A DNA stretch of 64,000 bases, taken from Bacteroidota bacterium (GTDB lineage: Bacteria > Bacteroidota > Bacteroidia > Cytophagales > Cyclobacteriaceae). The stretch's first letter is position 1. Each line of letters opens with the position of its first letter. Positions 1 to 8,353 of the stretch are shown here, piece by piece. Position numbers and translations under genes: made by a program. The stretch spans positions 1 to 64,000 of the forward strand of contig JACPVX010000041.1 of assembly GCA_016191555.1 (NCBI GenBank), read 5' to 3'. The notes below the pieces were generated by a model. It made no database searches. It saw only the letters and a program-made list of their open reading frames with translations, and was not told the DNA's origin.

Positions 1-244
1 GTTTGTCCCGGCACCGGTCTGTCCTATTTCTCATACTCTCTCAAGTACGCTTTAGTTTACAGACCCTCCATGATCAGTCTATCCCGACCATAAAGAATCT
101 GCTTCCTTGCCCTTTTTTTCCATCTTGTTCAATGAACGTTTTGATGTTTGAGAATTTTACTTCTTCAAAATCAAGTGTGGATTTTCATCCTTCGTTGAGC
201 TTGCGTTTCTGCGTCTCAAAGCCCCTTTTCGTTAAATGGGAGTG
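1..244 (-). ncRNA. Probable leader of an rRNA operon running off the left edge
   Basis: No convincing protein is encoded here. Read on the minus strand, this is about 240 nt transcribed from the strong promoter at 245-275 towards the window edge. It contains a GTTCATTGAAC segment, which resembles the GTTCTTTGA element common in Bacteroidota 16S leaders, and ends at the edge with a GC-rich stretch (GGACAGACCGGTGCCGGGAC). A-rich and T-rich tracts lie upstream of the promoter, as is usual for rrn promoters in this phylum. The 16S gene itself is not in the window, so the assignment is inference; a tRNA or other stable RNA operon is the alternative. Confidence 0.5.
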
Positions 245-275
245 CAAAGGTAACGGTTGAAGGTATTTCTGCAAA
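245..275 (-). promoter_or_regulatory. Bacteroidota sigma-type promoter (TTTG-N19-TACCTTTG)
   Basis: On the minus strand the -33 box TTTG (272-275) and the -7 box TACCTTTG (245-252) are separated by exactly 19 nt, a perfect match to the Bacteroidota housekeeping promoter. The upstream DNA (about 300-390) carries A/T tracts on this strand (CTTTTTTCGC, AACTTTTTTTTCGCC) resembling the upstream elements of rRNA promoters. It directs transcription out of the left end of the window. Confidence 0.75.
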
Positions 276-677
276 TAGTTGCGGAAAAGATTTTCTGGAT
301 TTTGGTGCGATGTGGCTTGGTTTACCTGATTATCAGTTGGTTATAGGCGAAAAAAAAGTTGAATATTTTTTGCGAAAAAAGTTTGTGTTTGCGCTGAAGG
401 CCAAAAAGAGCTGAAAAAGTGCCAAAAAGATGGGTTTTAGCAGGAATTGTGTGCGGGAGTTCGGCCAACGATGGAGGCATTGTTGGAGCCCGGCCATGGT
501 GAATTTGTGCTGAAAAAATAGGGCTTATTTAAGTGTACGTGTTTACCGGAGCCGGATCATGGCAGGCGACTGCCGACAGCGTGGTGCCTTGCGCAGCTTG
601 GCAGGCCGCATTTTTTAAATCTGTTGACAAATAGATAAACCAGTTGACAGTTGACAAATAAGCAATTGACAAAAAGA
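276..677. other. Intergenic region with A/T tracts and short TTGACAAAT repeats
   Basis: I see no gene in this stretch. The left part (about 300-400) holds the A/T tracts upstream of the minus-strand promoter. The right part (622-673) carries four copies of a short word: TTGACAAAT at 624-632, TTGACAG at 644-650, TTGACAAAT at 651-659 and TTGACAAA at 666-673. They lie just past the stop codon of the DUF2480 gene. No intrinsic terminator with a T-run was seen for that gene. Confidence 0.5.
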
Positions 678-1220
678 TTAAGAGGTAATTGGGGTTGCTT
701 TGAAGAGGGGGACGGTGCTGCAGGGCTCGCCAAACATGATGCTGGCGGCTAGCGGGCGCAGGCGATCGGCTACTTCGGTGTAGATGGCTATGGGCACTTC
801 TACTTTGCTGCAGCCTTTGACGACTACTTTGCTGCCTTTGAATTTTTGCCAGTCGATTTGACTGAGGGCATCACGGTAGAGTTGTGTTTCTAAATCGGTG
901 AGGGTGCCGAAGACTTGTTTTTTGGCATGGGGCTGCAAGGCGATGGCGATGAGCATGTAGGCCCAGGTGGGCACGATGGCATCGGCTGTGCAGGTGATGG
1001 CTACGCTCTTATTTTTATACTGCGCCCAATCGTGTTGTTTGACGTGGTTTCTGAATTCTTTTTCTTTGAGGATAAGCTCTTGAAAAAGCCAGCCTTTGAT
1101 ATCGAGGAGCACGTGCTCGGAGGGATCGTGGTATTCTTCGAGATTAAAAAGGATCAGGGAGCTGGCGGCTACCTTGTTGATGATTCCTTCTGTTTCCAAA
1201 TGTGTGTTTTCTGTTGCCAT
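678..1220 (-). CDS. DUF2480 family protein
   Basis: A 180-residue soluble protein of the DUF2480 family, found almost only in Bacteroidota; its function is not known. The sequence shows the family-typical N-terminal part (EGIINKVA, LEEYHDP, LLFNLE-like segment) and the central TCTADAIVPTWAYML stretch, followed by KGCSKVEVP. There is no signal peptide or membrane segment, so it should act in the cytoplasm. It is the last gene of a minus-strand run that begins with rpmH and lies 16 nt downstream of tsaB, so it is probably co-transcribed. The family call is from memory of the conserved motifs. Confidence 0.8.
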   Translation of the reverse strand: MATENTHLETEGIINKVAASSLILFNLEEYHDPSEHVLLDIKGWLFQELILKEKEFRNHVKQHDWAQYKNKSVAITCTADAIVPTWAYMLIAIALQPHAKKQVFGTLTDLETQLYRDALSQIDWQKFKGSKVVVKGCSKVEVPIAIYTEVADRLRPLAASIMFGEPCSTVPLFKATPITS

Positions 1221-1236
1221 TGGTGTGTGAACAGCA

Positions 1237-1923
1237 TTAAACTGTATTTGGTTTGCGGATCATAAAATCTTTGAGGTAGTAAGGCTCGAAGTGTGCAAGG
1301 TCTTCGGTGTGGCCGGTAGTAAACTTCTGAAAGCCTAATTCGCCCAAGCTTTGTGCGAGCGGGATGAGGGCTTCGTGAAAATGAGCACCGGGGTGATTGA
1401 TTGCCTCTTTGCACTTGGCGGCTCCGTTGCCAAAAAAATGAATGGACTGATTTGCTAACTCTTCTTGAAAGCTGGTAGTGTCGATCACTTTTGCCTCGGT
1501 GGGCTTAACTACATTCAGTTGATGATCGAGCAGCATGCAGTAGACTTCCATTCTGCGTGCATCGAGCATGGGGCAGAGTAGCGCATTATCTAAAACTGAA
1601 TTGGTCTTTTTGAATTGGTAAGCGAGAAGGTGTAATGTATTGATGGCTACCAGCGGAATTTGTAGCGTGAAGCAGATGCCTTTGGCGGTGGCTACGCCAA
1701 TGCGCAAACCTGTGTACGAGCCGGGACCTTCGGAGATGATGACGCCTTGTAATTCTGGGGGAGTTTTTGCGGCTTGCTTACATACTTCGTCAATCATGGG
1801 CATGAGTGCTGATGCTGTTGATTGCGGAACATGATTTTCTTTGGACGCCAACAACTGACCGGATTGATGTAATGCCACGGAACAGACGGTGGTGGATGAC
1901 TCGATGCTAAGCAGGAGCGCCAT
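1237..1923 (-). CDS. tsaB: TsaB, tRNA threonylcarbamoyladenosine biosynthesis protein
   Basis: A 228-residue ASKHA-fold protein. TsaB dimerises with TsaD and supports transfer of the threonylcarbamoyl group to A37 of ANN-decoding tRNAs. The N-terminus has the family ESSTTVCSVAL phosphate loop, the central GPGSYTGLRIGVATAKG motif is diagnostic, and the length fits. The start codon overlaps the stop codon of the upstream S41 protease by one base (TAATG arrangement at 1921-1925), which implies translational coupling. It lacks the TsaD metal-binding histidines, as expected for TsaB. Confidence 0.95.
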   Translation of the reverse strand: MALLLSIESSTTVCSVALHQSGQLLASKENHVPQSTASALMPMIDEVCKQAAKTPPELQGVIISEGPGSYTGLRIGVATAKGICFTLQIPLVAINTLHLLAYQFKKTNSVLDNALLCPMLDARRMEVYCMLLDHQLNVVKPTEAKVIDTTSFQEELANQSIHFFGNGAAKCKEAINHPGAHFHEALIPLAQSLGELGFQKFTTGHTEDLAHFEPYYLKDFMIRKPNTV

Positions 1924-3578
1924 TAGTTGGGAGAAAGCAATTTTTTATAGCGCGCTGGATCGGCCAAGATTTTTTTGGCTTCCGCAATTTCTTTGTCGTG
2001 GGTCAAAGACACTTCGATTTGGCCTGCGGTGAGACGGTAGTGAAAGCCGATTTGCTCTTCTAAAATGGAAGTGATTTCGGGGCGATAGCGCGACCAATCG
2101 GAGGCGCGGTTTTGGGTAATTTTATTTTGTAACTCGGTGAGTGGTGCTTTGATGGCATCGTAGAATTTTTCGCTTTTAGCGGAAGCGAAAAGGTCGTTTG
2201 CTTTTTTCTCCACTTCGCTGGTGTGTGTAAAGCGTTGGTCTTTTACCCAATCTGTAAATTTCTTGTATTCGGCTTCGGAGATTTTAAAGTCTTTGAGTGA
2301 GGCGGGTGGTGTTGGGTTTTCGCCACAATACTTGCTGGCGTACTCGAAGATGTAGCCTTCGTTGACTAATTCAATCAGAAGGCTGTTGAATTCTTCGGTG
2401 CTAATGGCCACGTCCGGATCAAGACCTGCGCCATCGAACACTTTACGGCCCGCTTTGGTTTTGAACTCGCGCTTGAGCGAGTCGGGGAATTTTTCGACAC
2501 TGCCGTCACTTTTGCGGTGCGCATAATCGAGGGCTTGAATACAGCGGCCGCTGGGAATATAATATTTGGCCGTAGTAATTTTTACCTGCGCATTGTAAGC
2601 GAGTTGACGAGTAGTTTGCACCAGACCTTTGCCAAATGTTTTTTGCCCCACCAAAACAGCACGGTCGTAATCTTGTAAGGAACCCGCCACGATTTCGGAG
2701 GCGGAAGCGCTGCCTCCACTGGTGAGAACAACCAATGGCGTCTCGGTATCGATCGGATTATCTAAGGTGTGATAGGTTTTGTTCCAATCCTCTAATTTAC
2801 CTTTCGTTGAAACTACTTCATTTCCTTTCGGGATGAAGGCGCTGACGATATTAATTGCCTCGAAAAGAGAGCCTCCGGGGTTGTCGCGCAAATCGAGAAT
2901 GAGTTTTTTAGCGCCACTTTGTTTCAGCTTCAAAACGGCTTGTTCTACTTCATCGCCTGCACCGGGGGTAAATTCCTCTAACTTAATGTAGCCCAAGTCA
3001 GTCTCGATCATGCCTTGGAAAACGATGTTGGCAATTTTAATTTTCTCGCGGGTGAGCTTTACTTTCAGGTTTTCTTTTAGCCCATAGCGCTTCACTTCTA
3101 CTGACACATCGGTGTTTGGATTTCCCTTCAGTAAAAGCGTAACATCAAAGCTTTGCTTGCCCTGCACGTTTTTACCATCTACGGAAATTAGCTCATCACC
3201 CACTTTGAGGCCTGCACGATGGGCTGCGAAGCCCAAGTAGGGGTTGGTGATGACTGTTTTTTTATTGACGATGCCGACCAGAGCACCGACACCAGCATAT
3301 TGCCCAGTGGTTTGGATGCTAAAGGCATCGCGACTTTCTTCGGGGATATAGTCGGTGTACGGATCGAGTTGCTGAAGCATCCCTACGATGCCGGTTTCCA
3401 CCAGTTTCTTCGGATCTACTTCATCCACATAATGGGTATTGACCTCTTTGAAAAGTGTGGCGAAAATGTCGAGGCTTTTGGCGATGTCGAAATATTTTTC
3501 GCCTGGCGCTGAAAAGGCAAAAAGAACACCTCCGCCCAAAATTGCCAGCCCTATTCCTATTCGTTTCAACTTCTTCAT
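1923..3578 (-). CDS. S41 family C-terminal processing peptidase (CtpA/Prc type)
   Basis: A 551-residue periplasmic serine protease that cleaves exported proteins near their C-terminus. An N-terminal membrane or signal segment (residues about 6-24) precedes a helical region, a PDZ domain (about 90-170) and the S41 catalytic core (about 185-360). The predicted Ser-Lys dyad is Ser292 in SGGSASASE and Lys317 in QKTFGKG, 25 residues apart as in characterised Ctp enzymes. About 180 further residues form the C-terminal extension common in Bacteroidota homologues. It lies 19 nt downstream of rnpA and is coupled to tsaB. Confidence 0.93.
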   Translation of the reverse strand: MKKLKRIGIGLAILGGGVLFAFSAPGEKYFDIAKSLDIFATLFKEVNTHYVDEVDPKKLVETGIVGMLQQLDPYTDYIPEESRDAFSIQTTGQYAGVGALVGIVNKKTVITNPYLGFAAHRAGLKVGDELISVDGKNVQGKQSFDVTLLLKGNPNTDVSVEVKRYGLKENLKVKLTREKIKIANIVFQGMIETDLGYIKLEEFTPGAGDEVEQAVLKLKQSGAKKLILDLRDNPGGSLFEAINIVSAFIPKGNEVVSTKGKLEDWNKTYHTLDNPIDTETPLVVLTSGGSASASEIVAGSLQDYDRAVLVGQKTFGKGLVQTTRQLAYNAQVKITTAKYYIPSGRCIQALDYAHRKSDGSVEKFPDSLKREFKTKAGRKVFDGAGLDPDVAISTEEFNSLLIELVNEGYIFEYASKYCGENPTPPASLKDFKISEAEYKKFTDWVKDQRFTHTSEVEKKANDLFASAKSEKFYDAIKAPLTELQNKITQNRASDWSRYRPEITSILEEQIGFHYRLTAGQIEVSLTHDKEIAEAKKILADPARYKKLLSPN

Positions 3579-3597
3579 GCGTTTGCTTTTTCTGCTT

Positions 3598-3972
3598 TTA
3601 AGATGGCAGACTTTTTTGTTTTTGTAGCCGGTGGAGCGTTTGAATCAATTTTTGATGGATTTCCGCTGACGGCACTATTTTTCTAGCTGTGTAAATATAG
3701 GCAATCAGCCACTTTTGTTCGGATACGAGTAGTTGTTTATTCAAACGGTAGGCTTCGCGGATTCTTCGCTTGATTTTATTGCGATCTACGGCCCGCTTAA
3801 AGTTACGAGCGGGAACGGAAATCAATACTTTGGTAGAATCAGTCGGGTCGGCTTGAGGTAAGGTGAGAACTTTGAAGGGGTCTAAATAAAAAGAGGAACC
3901 CTTTTCAAAGAGTTCCTTTATTGATTTTTCGCTGGTTAGCTTTTCGTCTTTACGGAAGGTGAAGTTTCCCAT
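3598..3972 (-). CDS. rnpA: Ribonuclease P protein component
   Basis: A 124-residue basic protein that binds RNase P RNA and helps mature tRNA 5' ends. The family RNR box is present in modified form (RAVDRNKIKRRIREAYR), as is the N-terminal FxKxEKLTSEKSIKELFEKG motif that opens Bacteroidota RnpA. It lies downstream of rpmH (75 nt gap), the classic rpmH-rnpA order in bacteria. The RNase P RNA gene itself is not in the window. Confidence 0.95.
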   Translation of the reverse strand: MGNFTFRKDEKLTSEKSIKELFEKGSSFYLDPFKVLTLPQADPTDSTKVLISVPARNFKRAVDRNKIKRRIREAYRLNKQLLVSEQKWLIAYIYTARKIVPSAEIHQKLIQTLHRLQKQKSLPS

Positions 3973-4047
3973 TTTTGTTGCATGCTGCTACATCCTGACC
4001 GTTGATTTTGAATCAAAAGGCAGGTACGAAGGGAAAACTACCTAAAA

Positions 4048-4209
4048 TTATTTAGTCTTCGAAGTGCCTTCGTCAGAAACGGTCAGCTTCTTTCTGCCAT
4101 TTTTTCTGCGATTTGCCAACACTCTGCGGCCGTTGGCAGATGCCATGCGCTCGCGGAAGCCGTGCTTATTCTTTCTTTTTTTCTTCGAAGGCTGATAGGT
4201 GCGTTTCAT
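4048..4209 (-). CDS. rpmH: 50S ribosomal protein L34
   Basis: A 53-codon gene read directly from the minus strand. The product begins [18 protein letters not shown] and continues with the [20 protein letters not shown] core that is invariant in L34, followed by a short acidic tail (DEGTSKTK). It is a component of the large ribosomal subunit. The position immediately upstream of rnpA is the standard arrangement. A plausible promoter lies 34 nt upstream of the start codon. Confidence 0.97.
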   Translation of the reverse strand: MKRTYQPSKKKRKNKHGFRERMASANGRRVLANRRKNGRKKLTVSDEGTSKTK

Positions 4210-4242
4210 AAAAAATCTGTTTACCTTTTTCTAAAAGGGCTG

Positions 4243-4273
4243 CAAAGATGTTTAAGAATATCGGTTTTTCCAA
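4243..4273 (-). promoter_or_regulatory. Candidate promoter for rpmH-rnpA operon
   Basis: The minus strand carries CATCTTTG (4243-4250), one mismatch from TAnnTTTG, with TTG at 4271-4273, 20 nt upstream. The spacing fits the Bacteroidota promoter, and transcription would start about 30 nt before the rpmH start codon. Evidence is motif and position only. Confidence 0.5.
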
Positions 4274-4305
4274 CAATGACCTGTCAAATTAAGGTGAAAG
4301 AAGGG

Positions 4306-4352
4306 TATTATTAAAAGAAAAGCCCCCACCTTCTGTGCTGAAAGTGAGGGCC
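4306..4352 (-). terminator. Intrinsic terminator of the M16 protease gene
   Basis: On the minus strand, GCCCTCAC (4344-4351) pairs with GTGGGGGC (4322-4329) with one mismatch around a 14-nt loop, and is followed by TTTTCTTTTAAT. It begins 17 nt after the stop codon of the M16 gene and separates that gene from rpmH. Confidence 0.8.
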
Positions 4353-4367
4353 TTAGATTGAATTTAC

Positions 4368-7172
4368 TTATTTCTTCTCAGCTGCTTTTGCTTTCGCTTT
4401 GGCGAAATCGCCAGCTTTTATGATGTTCATGGACCCGTACTTCAAGTGCTTTTTAACAGCCGCGTTAATCTGATCAACGGTCAATGCCATTACCTTTTTC
4501 TCAAATTCTTCGTCCCACTTCAAATCGCGTTTAATAAAGAGGTAGTTATTCAACGTTCCGGCCAGGCCTCCATCTTGCGAACGGGAAACGGATCTGGATT
4601 GCGACCAGCCTGACTTAGCGGCTGTTAACTCCTCATCCGTAAAGCCTGTGGTGATTACTTTTTCGATTTCTTCTTTATACGCTACTTCTAATTTCTCTAC
4701 ATTTTCGGGAGCATAAATCGCGAAGGCAAAGAAAGAGCCAACAGGATCTAATGAGCCGGTTGAAAACTGAGATCCTACGCCATAACTCAATCCTTCTTTC
4801 TGACGAATGCGGGTTGCTAATCTTGAGTTTAAAAATCCGCCACCGAGCATAAAGTTGGCCATTACCATAGCCGGATAATCGGGGTTGTCATCTCTGAACT
4901 CAAAATTGTAAGCAGCTACGAAAAAGGCATTGGCTTTATCGGGGGTTTCAACAAACTCGTTGATGGTTTGCACCGGCATGGCTTTATTCGCAATGCGTGT
5001 GTAAGGTTGAGCGCTTTTCCAGTTGCCAAACAACTCGGTAGTGAGTGTCTTCATTTCCGTGGGATCAAAATCGCCCACGATAGCCATGGTTGCATTATTG
5101 GCACCATAGAAATCCTGGTAGAATTTTTTCACCTCTTCAATAGTAACTGCTTTAATGGCTGCCACGTCCTCATCGAAAGTGCTGATATAACGCGGATCGC
5201 TTTTTGGATAAGGGGAGATGTGGCGCTGAATTCTATTGAAAGCAATTGCCTGCGGTTCGCTGCGCTGTGATTCAATGTTGGCAAGCTCCTCGTTTTTTAG
5301 TTTCTCAAATTCATCTGCAGGAAATGCAGGTTCCTTCACGATTTCGCCTACTAACTTCATTACTTCCGCCAGATTAGGTCTGGTTGTAGTGATGTTAATA
5401 ACCGTTTGAGTGGCACCGCCTCCTATAAAGACGTTTGCCTTGAGGCGATCAAATTCATCTTTTATCTGCTGACGAGTATGTTTAGTGGTTCCTTTATTCA
5501 GCATGCTAGATGCATATTCACCTGCCGTGCCCCGATTTTGCAACGTTGCTTCGCTACCGAAACGCAATGTAATTCTGGCCTCTACCGATTCACCTCTGGT
5601 CTTTTTCGATAGCCCCGCGAATTTCATTCCGTTGGGAAGTTCAGAGCGCGAAGTGCGTGATTCAATGTTTGCCGGTGACGGATCGAAAGCCTCTCCTTGA
5701 GCAATTGTTTGAGTGCCCTTGTAATCTTTTACTAACGCATCAACGTCTGGTGAAGCTGGTATTTCTGAACGTTCCGGGTTTTCGGTAGGTATGAAAATTC
5801 CTGTGGTTCTGTTATCTGGCTTAAGGTATTGGCGTGCTACTCTAATAACGTCTAAAACTGTTACTGCTTTTATTCGATCTCTGGTTACAAATAACAACCT
5901 CCAATCGCCAGTGCCGATAAATTCACTTACTTCTAATCCGATACGCTCGGATGAGTTGAAGCTTAATTCAGTTTGTTTGATGATCTCGTTCTTCGCTCTT
6001 TCCACTTCTTCTTTTGTAGGAGCTACGGTGGATAGATCATCTAATGTTTTCAAGAAAGTCGATTTCGCATCCTCCAACGAATTTTCTTTCAATACTTCCG
6101 CATAGGCTAGCAACAACCCTGGATCTTTCCATTGGAATGAAAATGCGCCCGTGCTGCTGGCTTTTTTAGAATCGACCAACGCTTTGTATAATCTACCAGA
6201 GGGTTCGCTTCCCAGAATGTTAGACAAAACTTCGAGTGCTGCGTAATCTTTATGTGAACCAGCAGGAATATGGTAAGCTACCATCGCCAGTTGTACATCG
6301 CCTACTCTGCGTAATACCACCGAACGTTCACCATCTTGCACGGGATCTAACGTGTAGGTTTTGTTGATTTCACGCTCCGGTTTTGGAACGCGGCCAAATT
6401 TTTTAACGATCAGATCGAGGGTTTTTGCTTCATCAAATTTTCCTGCAACGAGAAGAACCGCGTTATCGGGTTGATAGTATTTTTTATAGAAGGCTTGTAG
6501 CTTCTCGATTGGCACATTTTCCAAATCGGCTTTTGAGCCGATGGTTGACTTGCCATAGTTGTGCCATAGAAATGCCGTGGACATTACGCGCTCCATCAGC
6601 ACACTGAAAGGACTATTCTCACCACTTTCAAATTCATTGCGCACAACCGTCATTTCGCTATCCAAATCTTTCTTAGCGATGTACGAGTTCACCATCCGAT
6701 CTGCTTCCAAATCGATCGCCCAGTTTAGGTTTTCATCAGTCGCGTTGAACGTTTCGTAGTAGTTGGTTCTATCTACCCAGGTGGTACCATTCGGACGAGC
6801 ACCATGTGCGGTTAATTCCTTCGGGATGTCAGGGTGATTAGGTGTGCCTTTGAAAACCAAATGCTCGAGCAAGTGCGCCATGCCTGTTTCGCCATAGTTT
6901 TCATGCTTCGAGCCCACCATGTAGGTAATGTTTACCGTGATGGTTTGCTTGGAAGGATCGGGGAACAGCAAAACGCGCAAGCCGTTGGCCAGTTTGTACT
7001 CCGTAATTCCTTCTACCGTGGTAACCTTTACTGGCGCGGTAAGCGAACCTGTAATTTGCTTTTCAGGTGAGGCTTTCTTTTGGCCAGCACCCGCGGGCTT
7101 TGCTTTTTCTTTGTTTTGCGCGAAACCAACAGCCGAAACCATCAGCAACAACAAGAGAATTTTCACTTTCAT
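4368..7172 (-). CDS. M16 family zinc metallopeptidase, two-domain (pitrilysin type)
   Basis: A 934-residue exported protease with a signal peptide (MKVKILLLLLMVSAVGFAQ). The first M16 half carries the inverted zinc motif HxxEH at residues 100-104 (HLLEH) with a downstream glutamate in the MTVVRNEFE segment. The second half (from about residue 480) keeps the fold but has no HxxEH, the usual active/inactive pairing that forms a peptide-degrading clamshell. A Lys/Ala-rich linker follows the signal peptide and the C-terminus is also Lys-rich. It probably degrades peptides in the periplasm. It is monocistronic as judged from the terminator behind it. Confidence 0.93.
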   Translation of the reverse strand: MKVKILLLLLMVSAVGFAQNKEKAKPAGAGQKKASPEKQITGSLTAPVKVTTVEGITEYKLANGLRVLLFPDPSKQTITVNITYMVGSKHENYGETGMAHLLEHLVFKGTPNHPDIPKELTAHGARPNGTTWVDRTNYYETFNATDENLNWAIDLEADRMVNSYIAKKDLDSEMTVVRNEFESGENSPFSVLMERVMSTAFLWHNYGKSTIGSKADLENVPIEKLQAFYKKYYQPDNAVLLVAGKFDEAKTLDLIVKKFGRVPKPEREINKTYTLDPVQDGERSVVLRRVGDVQLAMVAYHIPAGSHKDYAALEVLSNILGSEPSGRLYKALVDSKKASSTGAFSFQWKDPGLLLAYAEVLKENSLEDAKSTFLKTLDDLSTVAPTKEEVERAKNEIIKQTELSFNSSERIGLEVSEFIGTGDWRLLFVTRDRIKAVTVLDVIRVARQYLKPDNRTTGIFIPTENPERSEIPASPDVDALVKDYKGTQTIAQGEAFDPSPANIESRTSRSELPNGMKFAGLSKKTRGESVEARITLRFGSEATLQNRGTAGEYASSMLNKGTTKHTRQQIKDEFDRLKANVFIGGGATQTVINITTTRPNLAEVMKLVGEIVKEPAFPADEFEKLKNEELANIESQRSEPQAIAFNRIQRHISPYPKSDPRYISTFDEDVAAIKAVTIEEVKKFYQDFYGANNATMAIVGDFDPTEMKTLTTELFGNWKSAQPYTRIANKAMPVQTINEFVETPDKANAFFVAAYNFEFRDDNPDYPAMVMANFMLGGGFLNSRLATRIRQKEGLSYGVGSQFSTGSLDPVGSFFAFAIYAPENVEKLEVAYKEEIEKVITTGFTDEELTAAKSGWSQSRSVSRSQDGGLAGTLNNYLFIKRDLKWDEEFEKKVMALTVDQINAAVKKHLKYGSMNIIKAGDFAKAKAKAAEKK

Positions 7173-7261
7173 AATTTTTTTTGGTTTTGTTATTAAGATT
7201 TCTTCAGACGATATCTTATTTGACGAAGCAAAGTATTAAAAAAAGTAAGGGACAAAAATGT

Positions 7262-8257
7262 TTAGCCGACCAAATGTTTCAGTATTTGCTCAACTTCATC
7301 TTTTGTTAATCTGGGACCCCATTGGCCTACTACTTTAGACGATGCTAACGAGGCCAGTTTTCCTGCTTCAGCAAAGCTGTGGCCGTGGGTAATGGCATAC
7401 ATAAATGCACCGGCAAACATATCGCCTGCTCCATTGGAGTCAACCGCAATAACTTTGTATGGTTCAATTTGAATGAACGTGTCGCCATCAAAAACCAATG
7501 CTCCGTTTTTGCCTAGCGTCATCACAAATCGCTTGGCTAATCCTTTCAGTTTTTCACGTGCTTCCAAAATATCATTGGTGCCGGTGAAAATCATGGCTTC
7601 TTCTTCATTGCAAAAAAGTAAGTCGACACTGGCGCCTACAATTTCTTCCATTTGCTTGGAAAAATACTTTACCATGCTAGGGTCTGAAAATGTGAGTGCG
7701 GTAGAAACTTTGTGTCGCTCGGCTATGCGCTTGGTCTCTTTCATGGCTTCGAGTCCTTTCGGGCTTGCCACTAAATAACCTTCCATGTAGATGTATGAAG
7801 AATTCTTAATCGCTTCTTCATCCAAATATTCCGGTGAGAAAAAAGAATTGACTCCTAAGAATGTGTTCATGGTTCTTTCGGCATCAGGGCTCGTCATCAC
7901 CAGACATCGGCCTGTATGATCTTGCGGAAGTTTTTCGTAAACGAGATTGGTTTCGACTTTGTTCTTCTTCAAATCTTCCAGAAAAAGTTTACCGAGTTCG
8001 TCTTTCGCCACCAGGCAAGAATAAAATCCTTTACCACCAAACTGACTTAAGGCAGCAATGGTATTTCCGGCTGAGCCACCTCCGGTAAGTTTGCTTTTAT
8101 TCATGTCGATGGCTTGCATGAGATGCTGCTGACGCTTTTCGTCTACCAGCGTCATCACGCCTTTCTCCACTTCATTTTTTTCGAAGAAGTCGTATTCTAC
8201 TTCGGTTACTATATCTACAATTGCATTACCAATTGCATACACATCGTACTTCGCCAT
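7262..8257 (-). CDS. PfkB family carbohydrate kinase, adenosine kinase-like
   Basis: A 331-residue ribokinase-superfamily enzyme that phosphorylates a sugar or nucleoside hydroxyl with ATP. Substrate-side glycine motif GGGSAGNT is at about 59-66, and the ATP/anion-hole signature DSNGAGD at 273-279, with the catalytic base Asp279. The opening (YDVYAIGNAIVDI) and overall pattern match the group annotated as adenosine kinase in Bacteroidota, but the substrate cannot be proved from sequence. No signal peptide, so it is cytoplasmic. A weak -7 box (TATCCTTG) lies upstream. Confidence 0.85.
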   Translation of the reverse strand: MAKYDVYAIGNAIVDIVTEVEYDFFEKNEVEKGVMTLVDEKRQQHLMQAIDMNKSKLTGGGSAGNTIAALSQFGGKGFYSCLVAKDELGKLFLEDLKKNKVETNLVYEKLPQDHTGRCLVMTSPDAERTMNTFLGVNSFFSPEYLDEEAIKNSSYIYMEGYLVASPKGLEAMKETKRIAERHKVSTALTFSDPSMVKYFSKQMEEIVGASVDLLFCNEEEAMIFTGTNDILEAREKLKGLAKRFVMTLGKNGALVFDGDTFIQIEPYKVIAVDSNGAGDMFAGAFMYAITHGHSFAEAGKLASLASSKVVGQWGPRLTKDEVEQILKHLVG

Positions 8258-8353
8258 TTTATTTTAGTTTGAATTTGGTTGCAAGGATACAGAATTGTTT
8301 GCTGAAAAATTCAGAAAAGTGGATTCGTTTATTTTCGTTTGAGATGAATCGCC

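Noticed and set aside
3-260. Open reading frame of 85 codons at the left edge
   Set aside because: No family resemblance, low-complexity composition, and it lies inside the predicted stable-RNA leader on the other strand.
915-1265. 116-codon reading frame opposite the DUF2480 gene
   Set aside because: It is the antisense shadow of a clear coding gene.
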